A stretch of DNA of 64,000 nucleotides, from positions 334,369 to 398,368 of the forward strand of contig NZ_FNNV01000002.1 in assembly GCF_900106745.1 (NCBI RefSeq). The letters are read 5' to 3'. Made by a program: the position numbers and the translations under genes. Positions 1 through 8,897 of the stretch are shown piece by piece. The notes below the pieces were generated by a model that had not been told where the DNA came from, made no database searches, and saw nothing but the letters and a program-made list of their open reading frames with translations. Origin of the DNA: Paenibacillus sp. CF384 (lineage in GTDB: Bacteria > Bacillota > Bacilli > Paenibacillales > Paenibacillaceae). Within the stretch, counting starts at the first letter, position 1; every line of letters begins with the position of its first letter.

Positions 1-2400
1 CTAAATTGGCTTGTCGTGCCGGTATTCTCGCCAGTGTAGCCGATAATCAGCCGGTTAGCGGCTTTGACATGCTCGAAAGTGACGGATGCGCCTTGCACGT
101 CGGTCCCGATGACCTGCATCTGATTGGAGGCGGACGATCCAGGACCTTCATCGTGCGCTGTTGCTCCTCCGCTCAGAATCGCCGATTCCGCCTCCATCTT
201 ATCGGAGAATCCGATGTCATCCACGACGAGTGAAGCATCAACCGCATTCTGAGTCTCTTTCTTCAAAATAATCTGCATGCCGTCTCGAATATACGCATTC
301 AGAACAGCCATACGATAAACATTGCCTGTCGCAGGCAGCTTCAGCACGCCAAGCGTGTCGGTTTTGTAAATCGAGGCGTCGTCCACGTTATCCCTGTATT
401 TGGCGTAAACGGTAAATTCGAAGTCCGCAGCGGCTTTATACCGTACAGACAGCGAGCTTGCTCCGTTCTTGTTCAGGAAAGCGATATAGCTGCCGTCCGC
501 GCCAAATCCGGTCATTCCGGCCCCGCTTGAAGCGTCCTCGTCGAGCTGAAGCTGTACGTCCGCCGATTTGTCAGCGAAATGTTCCGCTTCGGTAACGCCG
601 GTTACGTTCACATTGTCGATTCGAACCCGTCCCCCACCGTTCTCGTACACGAGTTTGACGGTTGCGCCGGATGGGATGTCCGCATCAATCGTCCGGATGT
701 TGTATTGGCCCTTCCAAGTGCCGATGAACGGAAATACGACGTCTTGTTTCTTCACGTCATTGACATATAAGGCAAGCTTGCCGTCTCCGTCGGCCGCGTA
801 TCTTACCAGCAGCTTGTTACCTGCTTTGAGATTCGCGAACGAGATGCCATCTCCGTCATGCTGCACGTCTGCGCCCATTCCTCCGGAAGCGGCAGCATCG
901 GCGTATAGAGCCGTACCTTGAATCAAATTCGCCGTTTCAGCCTCGTTGTTCAAAATCACCGAGATCGAGTCCAGGCTTACCGGATTGCTTCCTTGACGGA
1001 GTTGGAACTTGACGGCTGCGTTCGCCGGAATGTCCGCATTCACTGTTGTCGTCAAGTAGCTGCCCGTTGCCGCACCCGTGGAAGGCAAGTCAACGTTCGC
1101 GATCCATCGATCGTTTACGAGTAAGCACAGCTGCGCGTCGCTCGCTGCGGCATATCTCAGCTGCAGCTGGCTTCCCTCCGCGACGTTATCGAAGGAAACC
1201 GAATCGGCCGTACCGCTAAGAACCGTCTGTTCGCCGTTCGAGGCATCCGGGTCACTGTTCAAGACTGTCCCCCCGGCAAGAGCGCCGGATTCCGCTTCGT
1301 ACCAGTTCAAGCTGGAGATGGCGTCCAACTGCAAGCCTGCCGCACTGTTATCGTCGTTTCGCTGAATGACGACCGTTGCGTCGCTTGGTATCGGACGATT
1401 GATAAATGCCTCCTTAAACTGGCTTTCGCTACCGGTGCTAGGCAAATTCAAACGAGTCCCATCTCCGTTGATGTACACGGTCATGCTGTCGTTCTGCGTG
1501 CTCGAATAGCGAATTTTGAGCTGCTTCCCTTCTTGCATGCCATTAAAGACGGCAGACGCCCCGACTACATCCAGATCCGTTGCCGTGCCATTGCCTGAAG
1601 CGGCCATATTTGTTTGTCCATGGGCGCCGTTGTACAACCCGGAGGCAAACTCCGCTTCATATTGGCCGCTTATCTGAATATAGTCGATATTTACATCGCC
1701 TGATTCCGCCGAATCCCGTTTGAGCTGCAGAACGGCATTGTGGGGAATAGAGACCGGCACCATCGCCGAGACGTAGGCATCGCTGCCCGTCATTGCGCCG
1801 GTTGCTTCCAGACTTACAGTCCGGACTCGTTTGCCGTTCACATATAGGCCAAGCTCGGTATCGGCTTCTGACGTGTAACGAATCAACAATTGTGTACCTG
1901 GCGACACCTCGCCGGCGCTATATGCCAAGTAGCTTCCTTCAGATGGGGACAACGTAATCCCTTGGCCGCCCGAAGCATCAGTGTCGATATATGGAACGCC
2001 GTCCGTCAGCGTGCTGATTTCCGCTTCGTCGTGGGCAAGCACTCGCAGCGTGTCCAAGTAGATTTCCCCGTCGCCGGAATCCCGTTTCAGCTCAATAGAG
2101 CCAAGAAGCGGTACCGCGATATGAGCGTATGTATCCGTCCAAGTTGCGGAAGCAGGGAAATTGATTTTTTGCCGGAAAGTGCCGTTCACATAAAGACTCA
2201 AGGTGGCAGGGCTGCTCGCGGCGTACCTCATTTTCAGAATCGATCCCGCGTTTGTGTCGAAAAATTCAACTGCCTTGCCTTCCGAGTCAAGGTCGACGTA
2301 CCGGCCGCCTGAAGCCGTACTGTCGTCTGCATAGACGGCATCGACAACATCGCCGTTCATGAGCTGAATCGCCGATAGCGGATCCTCGGCTTCCATATCT
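1..2400 (-). repeat. Seven tandem CBM-like module repeats inside the secreted protein
   Basis: Module starts, marked by the E-A-E motif, lie near 2392, 2030, 1660, 1303, 942, 588 and 198, giving a period of about 355-390 bases. Modules have diverged in DNA sequence but keep the same protein pattern. The seventh is cut by the window edge, so the true number is unknown. Confidence 0.7.
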
Positions 2401-3551
2401 CCGGTATACGGATAATTAAGCGACCAGTCGCTGACCGTCAGCGGACTGCCTTCTTCTTTGTACAGGTTCTGGGCGAAGTATAGCGTCCCTCTTACATTGA
2501 ACAGTTTCCCATTCGATGAACCGTTCTGATAGAAAGCGGTCGTAGCTTTCGTCGCCAGTTTTTTCGCCGCTAGGGTCTTCACCAGACCTGCAGTTTGATT
2601 ATTCGGCTTTCCTTTGTTGAACTCATTCGTATGGAACCCGTACTCGATGATTTTGAGGTCGTCGGGATACTGCGCCATGAAGCGGTCCATCCCCTGCTGC
2701 AGCCTCGGCTGATTAATCAGTTCGGATGGTAAAGCGCTTTCATCCGGAGGACTGCCGCTTGGATAGCTGTAATTATTAAGGAAGTATCCATCGGCTTTAT
2801 GCGCGATATTGGCATAAGACGGCGTATTGTAAACGAAGTCCCAGCCATAGAAAACACTAAGGTATAATTTAGCTGAGCCGACAATACCCCTCAAGCGGCT
2901 GATCAAATCATCCACGTACGCGACTTGGCTCGTGGACCAATCCGGGTTTGCTCTGCCGTCTGCGTAGGTATCGTTCTTGAAATGGTTCGCAACCGTGCCA
3001 TCGTCAACCGGCATATTCACCGCGAAATAAGCGACGTCTTTCAACCGGTCGTTAGCGACCAAATAATGCAGCAGTGCCGTGTATCCGTGCGCCGCATCGT
3101 CCGTATTATACTGGTTGATCACGTTGATCGCATCATGATGGGTCGGGTCGTTGAAATCCCAATCGAAGGTGCCTGCGTCATAATTTTCGATACGGATGAC
3201 GGCCTTTTGGCGATTTTTTTCGAGCTCGTCGAACAGACTATTACGATCCCCATCGGTCATATGCACAATATCATAGAAGCCAACGGCATTCACATGATCG
3301 CGTTCTCTCATCCGCTTAAAATCGAAAGCGATTCTTTCATAAAAATTGGCATTGGGGTTAAAAATATAAGTGCTTCCAGTTAGCGCTCCATCCGGATTGT
3401 CGTACAAATCGACGAACGGCGCCTCATATGGTGTCACGGTTCCCGTGTCGATCGGATCGGCGTATGCGGTAGAAGATGCCCCTATTGCGCTTGCTAGAGG
3501 AGAAAGCATGATGCTTAGTGATAGAATCAAGATTGATATTTGTCTTTGCAT
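1..3551 (-). CDS. Large secreted glycosidase-like protein with tandem carbohydrate-binding-like modules (C-terminus cut by window edge)
   Basis: The frame is open from ATG at 3551 to the window edge, at least 1,183 residues. An AAGGAGG ribosome binding site precedes the ATG. The first 32 residues form a signal peptide ending in SSTAYA. Residues about 35-385 form one domain that is paralogous to the protein at 10834-12351: both have a YFAVNxPxD segment, an E(F/Y)GFHT segment and a W-S-L-x-Y-P-Y ending. The acidic residue before GFHT could be catalytic, but I do not recognise the family. From about residue 386 follow seven repeats of about 120 residues, each opening with E-A-E and carrying a G-x-Y/L-x-V-R-Y core, as in CBM6/CBM35-type beta-sandwiches. 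The gene follows a permease gene after a terminator. Likely role: binding and perhaps cleaving a polysaccharide outside the cell. Confidence 0.75.
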   Translation of the reverse strand, partial: MQRQISILILSLSIMLSPLASAIGASSTAYADPIDTGTVTPYEAPFVDLYDNPDGALTGSTYIFNPNANFYERIAFDFKRMRERDHVNAVGFYDIVHMTDGDRNSLFDELEKNRQKAVIRIENYDAGTFDWDFNDPTHHDAINVINQYNTDDAAHGYTALLHYLVANDRLKDVAYFAVNMPVDDGTVANHFKNDTYADGRANPDWSTSQVAYVDDLISRLRGIVGSAKLYLSVFYGWDFVYNTPSYANIAHKADGYFLNNYSYPSGSPPDESALPSELINQPRLQQGMDRFMAQYPDDLKIIEYGFHTNEFNKGKPNNQTAGLVKTLAAKKLATKATTAFYQNGSSNGKLFNVRGTLYFAQNLYKEEGSPLTVSDWSLNYPYTGDMEAEDPLSAIQLMNGDVVDAVYADDSTASGGRYVDLDSEGKAVEFFDTNAGSILKMRYAASSPATLSLYVNGTFRQKINFPASATWTDTYAHIAVPLLGSIELKRDSGDGEIYLDTLRVLAHDEAEISTLTDGVPYIDTDASGGQGITLSPSEGSYLAYSAGEVSPGTQLLIRYTSEADTELGLYVNGKRVRTVSLEATGAMTGSDAYVSAMVPVSIPHNAVLQLKRDSAESGDVNIDYIQISGQYEAEFASGLYNGAHGQTNMAASGNGTATDLDVVGASAVFNGMQEGKQLKIRYSSTQNDSMTVYINGDGTRLNLPSTGSESQFKEAFINRPIPSDATVVIQRNDDNSAAGLQLDAISSLNWYEAESGALAGGTVLNSDPDASNGEQTVLSGTADSVSFDNVAEGSQLQLRYAAASDAQLCLLVNDRWIANVDLPSTGAATGSYLTTTVNADIPANAAVKFQLRQGSNPVSLDSISVILNNEAETANLIQGTALYADAAASGGMGADVQHDGDGISFANLKAGNKLLVRYAADGDGKLALYVNDVKKQDVVFPFIGTWKGQYNIRTIDADIPSGATVKLVYENGGGRVRIDNVNVTGVTEAEHFADKSADVQLQLDEDASSGAGMTGFGADGSYIAFLNKNGASSLSVRYKAAADFEFTVYAKYRDNVDDASIYKTDTLGVLKLPATGNVYRMAVLNAYIRDGMQIILKKETQNAVDASLVVDDIGFSDKMEAESAILSGGATAHDEGPGSSASNQMQVIGTDVQGASVTFEHVKAANRLIIGYTGENTGTTSQF

Positions 3552-3594
3552 TCAAAAAATGCCTCCTTGATTTGCATCAGCATGAGTCGGATTT

Positions 3595-3629
3595 AAAAAA
3601 GGGGATGCGGCATTATCAACCACATCCCC
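3595..3629 (-). terminator. Rho-independent terminator between permease and secreted-protein genes
   Basis: On the minus strand GGGGATG pairs with CATCCCC around a 15-base loop and is followed by six T residues. It lies after the permease stop and before the ribosome binding site of the large secreted protein, so transcription of the latter may be partly uncoupled. Confidence 0.7.
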
Positions 3630-3648
3630 CGTTGTTCCTGAAACTTTC

Positions 3649-4536
3649 TTATCCTTTGACAGCGCCTACAGTAACGCCTTTGACGAAAAATTTTTGAAAG
3701 AACGGATAGATTGCCATGATTGGCAGCACGCCCAGCACCGCTACGGCCATTTTAATCGCGGTGGAAGGCAATCTTGCAGACAAGTCGCTGCTAAGGCCGG
3801 CTGAAGCGCTGCTTGTCAAAAATTGAACGTCCAATAGCATTTTATTCAATAGGAACTGAATGCTAAACAAACGGTCATCCGTTACGTAATAGAGTCCGTT
3901 TAACCAATCGTTCCAATAGGACAAACCCACAAGAACGCCCAAAGTGGCCATAATTGGCAACGACAATGGAAGGACAACTTTCATTAAAATGTTGTACTCG
4001 CTTCCCCCGTCGATTTTCGCGGCTTCTACGACCTCAGAAGGGATCGTTGTCGTGAAGTAGGTTCGCATCAGAATTACATTAAACCCGTTAAGCAGCAAGC
4101 CGGGAACGACAAGTGCCGACAGCGTATTTTTAATATGGAAATATTGCGTCCACATGATGTACGAAGGCACTAACCCCCCGCTGAATAACAAGGTAAAGAA
4201 AATAAAGAAGGCGACAACGTTTCTGCCCGGCAGTTCTTTTCTAGATAACGGATAGGCCATTAAAGTGGTCAATCCAATATTCGCTGCTGTACCGATTGCC
4301 GTTATGAGCACAGTGATTTCATAGGCTCTAACGATCGAGTTCGAATCCATTAAAAGAAATCGATAGGCTGAAAAATCAAATGCCGCCGGTAGAAAAGAAT
4401 ATCCGTTTCGGATGAGCGCCGATTCATCCGTAATGGAAGAGGCGATAAGCAGTACAAAAGGCAGCAAGCAAAATAGCGCCAGTAAAATCATTACGACATG
4501 CGCGATAACTCGAAACCCGTTTTTAGTCTCAATCAT
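3649..4536 (-). CDS. Carbohydrate ABC transporter permease, LplC/YtcP type (CUT1 family)
   Basis: A 295-residue inner-membrane permease with six predicted hydrophobic segments. The EAA loop near residues 180-205 reads EAAKIDGGSEYNILMKVVLP, the site that contacts the ATPase in this family. The C-terminus GVTVGAVKG is typical of LplC-like proteins. It forms an importer with the LplB-type permease just upstream (19-base gap) and the lipoprotein at 5550-7082. No ATPase is encoded in the locus; CUT1 importers of Bacillales usually share one encoded elsewhere (MsmX/UgpC type). The substrate is probably an oligosaccharide released by the neighbouring secreted enzymes (inference). Confidence 0.93.
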   Translation of the reverse strand: MIETKNGFRVIAHVVMILLALFCLLPFVLLIASSITDESALIRNGYSFLPAAFDFSAYRFLLMDSNSIVRAYEITVLITAIGTAANIGLTTLMAYPLSRKELPGRNVVAFFIFFTLLFSGGLVPSYIMWTQYFHIKNTLSALVVPGLLLNGFNVILMRTYFTTTIPSEVVEAAKIDGGSEYNILMKVVLPLSLPIMATLGVLVGLSYWNDWLNGLYYVTDDRLFSIQFLLNKMLLDVQFLTSSASAGLSSDLSARLPSTAIKMAVAVLGVLPIMAIYPFFQKFFVKGVTVGAVKG

Positions 4537-4555
4537 ATGGTTTCACTCCAATCCG

Positions 4556-5425
4556 TTAAAACAAGGCGCTGTCTTCGTCTATTTTCTTGACCGCAAAATT
4601 CGCGATCAGGACGAGGAAGAATCCGACAATCGATTGGTAGAATCCGGCTGCAGATGCCATACCTACATTGTTCAATTGAACTAATCCTCGGAATACATAC
4701 GTGTCGATGGTGTTGGTTACATCGATTAAAGCCCCACTATTCAACGGCACTTGGTAAAATAATCCAAAATCGGAGTAGAAGATTCTGCTGATACTCAAAA
4801 GCGTCAAAATCACGATGACCGACTTCAATCCCGGAAGCGTGATATGCAACATTTGTTTCCAACGATTTGCCCCGTCGATTACCGCGGCCTCGTAATAAGA
4901 CCTATCGATGCCGACAATCGTCGCGTAATAAATAATGCAGCTATACCCGAAAGATTTCCAAACGCTAACGATAACGAGAATATACGGCCAATATGCAGAA
5001 GCCGCATACCAAGAGATCGGTTTCATCTTTAGAGGCTTTAAAATACTATTGTTAATAAAACCAGCATCCGAACTTAAAAAAGCATACACAAGATAGCTGA
5101 CGACGACGATCGAGATCAAATTAGGCAGCAGAATCGCCGTTTGGTAGGTCTTCCTCGCCGAGTTACTTCGAATTTGATTGAGCAGCATGGCAACGCCAAC
5201 TGCGAAAATAGTTCCAATCAAAATAAAAGCCATGTTGTACAGGATTGTATTTCGGGTAATCGTCCAAGCCACATTTGTTTTAAACAAGAATTCGAAATTT
5301 TCGAACCCGACCCAAGGGCTGTTCCAGATCCCTACCCGATAGTTTATCTTTTTGAAAGCGATCAGAAGACCGCCCATCGGGATGTAGTTATTAATGATGA
5401 TATAAATACATCCCGGAATGAGCAT
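4556..5425 (-). CDS. Carbohydrate ABC transporter permease, LplB type, with start region out of frame
   Basis: The 289-residue frame holds the CUT1 permease fold, including the EAA loop EAAVIDGANRWKQMLHITLP. Its first in-frame ATG (5425) falls inside the first membrane segment and has no ribosome binding site. Upstream, the same frame reads through 30 more sensible codons (K-K-K-R-I-T-K-F-I-N-F-L-P-L-Y-L) to a TGA at 5516-5518 without any ATG, GTG or TTG. A good start, GAGG then ATG at 5508, lies one base out of frame, and between them is a run of ten A residues (plus-strand T at 5464-5473). One extra base would restore a normal 317-residue permease. This is either an assembly or real indel, or slippage. 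It pairs with the permease at 3649-4536. Confidence 0.85.
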   Translation of the reverse strand: MLIPGCIYIIINNYIPMGGLLIAFKKINYRVGIWNSPWVGFENFEFLFKTNVAWTITRNTILYNMAFILIGTIFAVGVAMLLNQIRSNSARKTYQTAILLPNLISIVVVSYLVYAFLSSDAGFINNSILKPLKMKPISWYAASAYWPYILVIVSVWKSFGYSCIIYYATIVGIDRSYYEAAVIDGANRWKQMLHITLPGLKSVIVILTLLSISRIFYSDFGLFYQVPLNSGALIDVTNTIDTYVFRGLVQLNNVGMASAAGFYQSIVGFFLVLIANFAVKKIDEDSALF

Positions 5426-5549
5426 TAAGTATAGCGGAAGGAAATTTATGAATTTAGTGATTCTTTTTTTTTTAGAAATAGCGGCATTGAATTTGTTTCC
5501 CGATTCATTGTGTCCTCAATCCTCTCTGACCTGAAGAAATCGATACCGA

Positions 5550-7082
5550 TTATTTGTTTTGTTGTGCCAGCCATGCATCAAGCTGCTTTTGCTTCTCAGC
5601 GATAATTTTATCGACGCCGGCCGCCTTCAGCTCATCCATGTATTTAGGAAGTGTCGTCTCCGGATTGAGAATGCCCGTTTCGAGCGCCAAAGCGTATTTT
5701 GCGTCCACGTTGCTAACCATCGTAATTTCGTTTGCTACACTTGTCGGGTCGAAACGGAAGCCTTTCCCTGGAGATTGATGCGCCGAGCTGTTATAGTCCT
5801 GCAAAACTTGCCATTTATCCTCAGGTTCGCCTTTCCAGAGATAGGTGATCGCAGCATCTGGAGCGGCCCAAGGCAATGAGCTATAACCCGTGGTGCTAGA
5901 ATCGATACCTTGCGGGTAATCAATAATGCCTTTATCTTTATCTAAGAACACGTAATGTTGACCTTCGATTCCGTTCGTGAGCAAGTTCGAAATCTCTTTA
6001 TTCGTATGCGTAAGGTTCAAAAACTCGATTGCTTTTTCAGGATTTTTGCTGCCGCTCGCCAACGCATAACCCAATCCCGAAACATGACCAGTTACGGAGA
6101 ACGGTTTGTTCAGAGGGATGACTACGAATTGTTTGCCCGATTGTTTCGCAAGATCGTCCGTGTTACCCGGGTTAAGTCCTCTGAAACTGCCCATGATTTT
6201 TCCGGCTTTGAACAAGCTCACTTCGCTTTCGGAATTGTTGGCTGCATCAGGCAAGGTCAATCCTGCTTGGGACCATTTATACATATGGTTCACGAAGTCT
6301 TTATAGCCGGTCATTTCGATCTGATTGACGACTTTCGTACTAGTTCCCAAGGCGTCGATAACGCCTGCGCCCGTACCCAAATTGTCTTCCGAATTCGGAC
6401 GGTAAACGTTCGTGAAATCAACCCCGATCGGATACATGTCAGGATGAAGATTCTTCGCTTTGACCAAGAATGCTTCAAGCTGATCGTAATTCGTAACCGC
6501 TTCAGGCGTCAGGCCGATTTCATCGGCAACATCTTTCAGCATTATATAACCGTAATTCGTTGCTTTTTCTTTTGCGGTAGGGATCGAGTAGATTTCATTG
6601 TTAACCGACACCGCACGCCGGTCCCCTTCGCTCAAGTCATTCATAATATCTTGGCCATGGCTCTCCAGAAATTTTGTCATCGGCATAATCTCGCCGTTAT
6701 TCGCGAGTGTGCTGATATCCAGAGCGAAGGTTAAGAAGAGATCCATTTTTTCGCCGGAGGTAAGCGCCAGGTTTGCTTGTTTTTGGAACGATCCAAAGCC
6801 GACTCTTGTAATGTTGACATCTGCATTTATCAGTTTTTCTGTAATTGCACTGACGGCTTCCGATACTTTTTCCGTATCCTCCGTTTTGGCGTCACCTACC
6901 ATCATGATATCGATTGTGTACGGCTTCTCCTTGCTTGTGTTTGCGCTTGTGTTTGCGCTTGCATTCGTGCTTCCGCTCGCTTTCATTCCGTCGTTGACAT
7001 TCGAATTGGCGCCGCAGGCGGTCAGCAATCCGGCCGATAAAGCAATTGCCGACATTAAAGTTAACATCCGTCTCATTTTCAT
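5550..7082 (-). CDS. Extracellular sugar-binding lipoprotein of ABC importer
   Basis: A 510-residue solute-binding protein of the LplA-like family. The N-terminus is a lipoprotein signal with lipobox LTAC, so Cys23 should be lipidated and the protein anchored outside the membrane. A Ser/Thr/Asn-rich linker (about residues 24-52) precedes the binding domain, which contains W-A-A-P-D-A-A and a C-terminal helix rich in Lys/Gln. The GGGGAG ribosome binding site before ATG 7082 supports the start. It is the first gene of the transporter unit and lies downstream of its likely regulators (RR and kinase at 7317-10615), an order usual for YesMN-controlled importers. Confidence 0.92.
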   Translation of the reverse strand: MKMRRMLTLMSAIALSAGLLTACGANSNVNDGMKASGSTNASANTSANTSKEKPYTIDIMMVGDAKTEDTEKVSEAVSAITEKLINADVNITRVGFGSFQKQANLALTSGEKMDLFLTFALDISTLANNGEIMPMTKFLESHGQDIMNDLSEGDRRAVSVNNEIYSIPTAKEKATNYGYIMLKDVADEIGLTPEAVTNYDQLEAFLVKAKNLHPDMYPIGVDFTNVYRPNSEDNLGTGAGVIDALGTSTKVVNQIEMTGYKDFVNHMYKWSQAGLTLPDAANNSESEVSLFKAGKIMGSFRGLNPGNTDDLAKQSGKQFVVIPLNKPFSVTGHVSGLGYALASGSKNPEKAIEFLNLTHTNKEISNLLTNGIEGQHYVFLDKDKGIIDYPQGIDSSTTGYSSLPWAAPDAAITYLWKGEPEDKWQVLQDYNSSAHQSPGKGFRFDPTSVANEITMVSNVDAKYALALETGILNPETTLPKYMDELKAAGVDKIIAEKQKQLDAWLAQQNK

Positions 7083-7118
7083 TTCTTATAGACTCCCCTC
7101 GATTTTTGAGCTCATATT

Positions 7119-7258
7119 CATCTTAATGAAAAGCAGGTTGCCGCTCTACCAAACTTGTGACGGACATTATCACTTTTAATCCGATCTCGAACCAATAAAA
7201 CCGATAATTGTCGAAAATGTATCGTTCTATTATAAAAATTGTTACTTTTGCGAAAAAA
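7119..7258 (-). promoter_or_regulatory. Promoter region of the lipoprotein gene; shares sequence with 12693-12819
   Basis: On the minus strand TTGGTT and GATAAT are spaced by 18 bases, a plausible sigma-A promoter ending about 85 bases before the lipoprotein start. Blocks at 7140-7158, 7174-7189 and 7207-7221 recur almost unchanged at 12714-12732, 12748-12763 and 12780-12794. The block at 7207-7221 lies upstream of the -35 region and is a candidate site for the adjacent AraC-type response regulator (inference). Confidence 0.5.
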
Positions 7259-7316
7259 GCGAATACCCTCTCAAATGCTAGCTGGCATTCGGAGGGCATT
7301 CATTGTCATTATCCCG

Positions 7317-8897
7317 TTATTGGCGCTCCTCGGCGGGCGTGACATTCCAGGTCTTCTTGTACACCTGCGAAAAGTGCGAGAAATTCGTATATCCGACCTT
7401 CATGGCAACGATACTGATCGGAAGCTTAGTTGATTTCAATAATGCTTGCGCCAATTTCATTTTCTCCATAATAATAAATTCCTTTAAAGAGATGCCCGTT
7501 TCAGACTTAAACAAACGTGAAACGTAGTTCGGATTCAGGTACACCTCCCGGGCAATATCCGTTCGCCGAATATCTTGATCGATGTGATCGCGGATATATT
7601 GAAGGATGATGTCCACTTGATTTTTCATTTCATCTTCAGATCCTGGAAACGACTTGAAACATTGCGAGGCGTATGCGATCAGTTCTTTCATGTTGTCCAC
7701 GTTCGTATATGAACTTAACCATTTCTCTAGACGATCTTCCTCTTGGAGTATTCGGTGGATCGGAACATCCACAATCTCCGCCGTTGTATAAAGCATTTGG
7801 ATAAACTGCTGATAAAACCGTTTCAAAAACTCGGCATCGATTTTACCCTGCATTGCAAGGTGATCTAGCAATTCGCACGCCTGATCGCGCACGACCTCCG
7901 AGTCGCCCTGTTCAAGCAATTTGCTCCAAATTTTCATATTCGGAATTGGATTGGTTACGGTCTGTTGATCGGTTCGATCTTTCAACTGAAATACTTTGCT
8001 CGTTAAGGAAACGTTATTTTGCATCATCTCCCGTAGCTGTGCTGCTAGATCGGGCGCTTCGGCAACGACTATTTTATCGCCGGTATAACAGGCGATATCG
8101 CACCCGTAATAGGATTGGTATACCTCAATCAATCGGTTTAGCTGACGCGTAACACCTTCCGGATCGATGAGTCGACGATTCATTGCATAAATGATAAATA
8201 CGAGTTTTTGATCGTCGACTTGGGCAACCAATACGTTCTGGCCGTATCGCGCGAACAGTTCCTTGACAATATTGCCGATTGAAAATTTCAACAACCCGTT
8301 GGACCACGATTTCATCGTTTCTTTCACATGGAAGACGTCCAACATCACGAGGTAAATGTGGTCACTCGAATCCAGGGAAACGTGAATTTGACTTAAAACC
8401 TCGATGAATCGCGAGGAATCTTTATTTTTGCGAATGATCCAATCCTTGACCAGATTATCAAGCAGGATTTCTGTGTTTTGCTGGAGGAGTTTGCCGTAAG
8501 CGTAGTACTTTTTTGTTTCTTTTTTCAAGGTGATCTTCTGAATCGCATTCATAATCGTAAGTTCAATCGTTTCATATTTGGCAGGCTGAAGGATATAATC
8601 GAACCCTCCCAACTGCATCGCCATCTTTGCATAAGTAAAGTCCGCATGAGCAGTCAGAAAAATACACTCGATATCGATGTTCTGTTCCTTAATCCACTGG
8701 TATAAATCCAAACCGCTCTCGGCCGGCATTTCAATATCACATAATAAAAGGTCGATCGAGTAGCTGTTAATAATTTCGCGCGCTTCGAACGCATTATACG
8801 CTTTCAGTACTTCATTCACTCCGATTTTCGTCCAATCGATTCCGAATATCAATCCGTTCACCACTTGTGTCTGATCATCAACGATGAGTACGTTCAC
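7317..8897 (-). CDS. YesN-type response regulator with AraC HTH domain
   Basis: 526 residues, starting at GTG 8897 behind GGGAGAG and overlapping the kinase stop by four bases. Receiver domain at residues 1-120: acidic pair near 7-8, phospho-acceptor Asp in LLLCDIEMP near 54, Thr in FLTAHAD. The conserved Lys before Pro is replaced by Gln (DYILQPAKYE). A long middle region follows. The last 100 residues are two AraC-type helix-turn-helices (DIRREV-like first helix; KVGYTNFSHFSQVYKKTWNVTPAEER). It should activate the neighbouring lipoprotein and permease genes in response to an external sugar sensed by the partner kinase. The target sites are not proven. Confidence 0.92.
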   Translation of the reverse strand: MNVLIVDDQTQVVNGLIFGIDWTKIGVNEVLKAYNAFEAREIINSYSIDLLLCDIEMPAESGLDLYQWIKEQNIDIECIFLTAHADFTYAKMAMQLGGFDYILQPAKYETIELTIMNAIQKITLKKETKKYYAYGKLLQQNTEILLDNLVKDWIIRKNKDSSRFIEVLSQIHVSLDSSDHIYLVMLDVFHVKETMKSWSNGLLKFSIGNIVKELFARYGQNVLVAQVDDQKLVFIIYAMNRRLIDPEGVTRQLNRLIEVYQSYYGCDIACYTGDKIVVAEAPDLAAQLREMMQNNVSLTSKVFQLKDRTDQQTVTNPIPNMKIWSKLLEQGDSEVVRDQACELLDHLAMQGKIDAEFLKRFYQQFIQMLYTTAEIVDVPIHRILQEEDRLEKWLSSYTNVDNMKELIAYASQCFKSFPGSEDEMKNQVDIILQYIRDHIDQDIRRTDIAREVYLNPNYVSRLFKSETGISLKEFIIMEKMKLAQALLKSTKLPISIVAMKVGYTNFSHFSQVYKKTWNVTPAEERQ

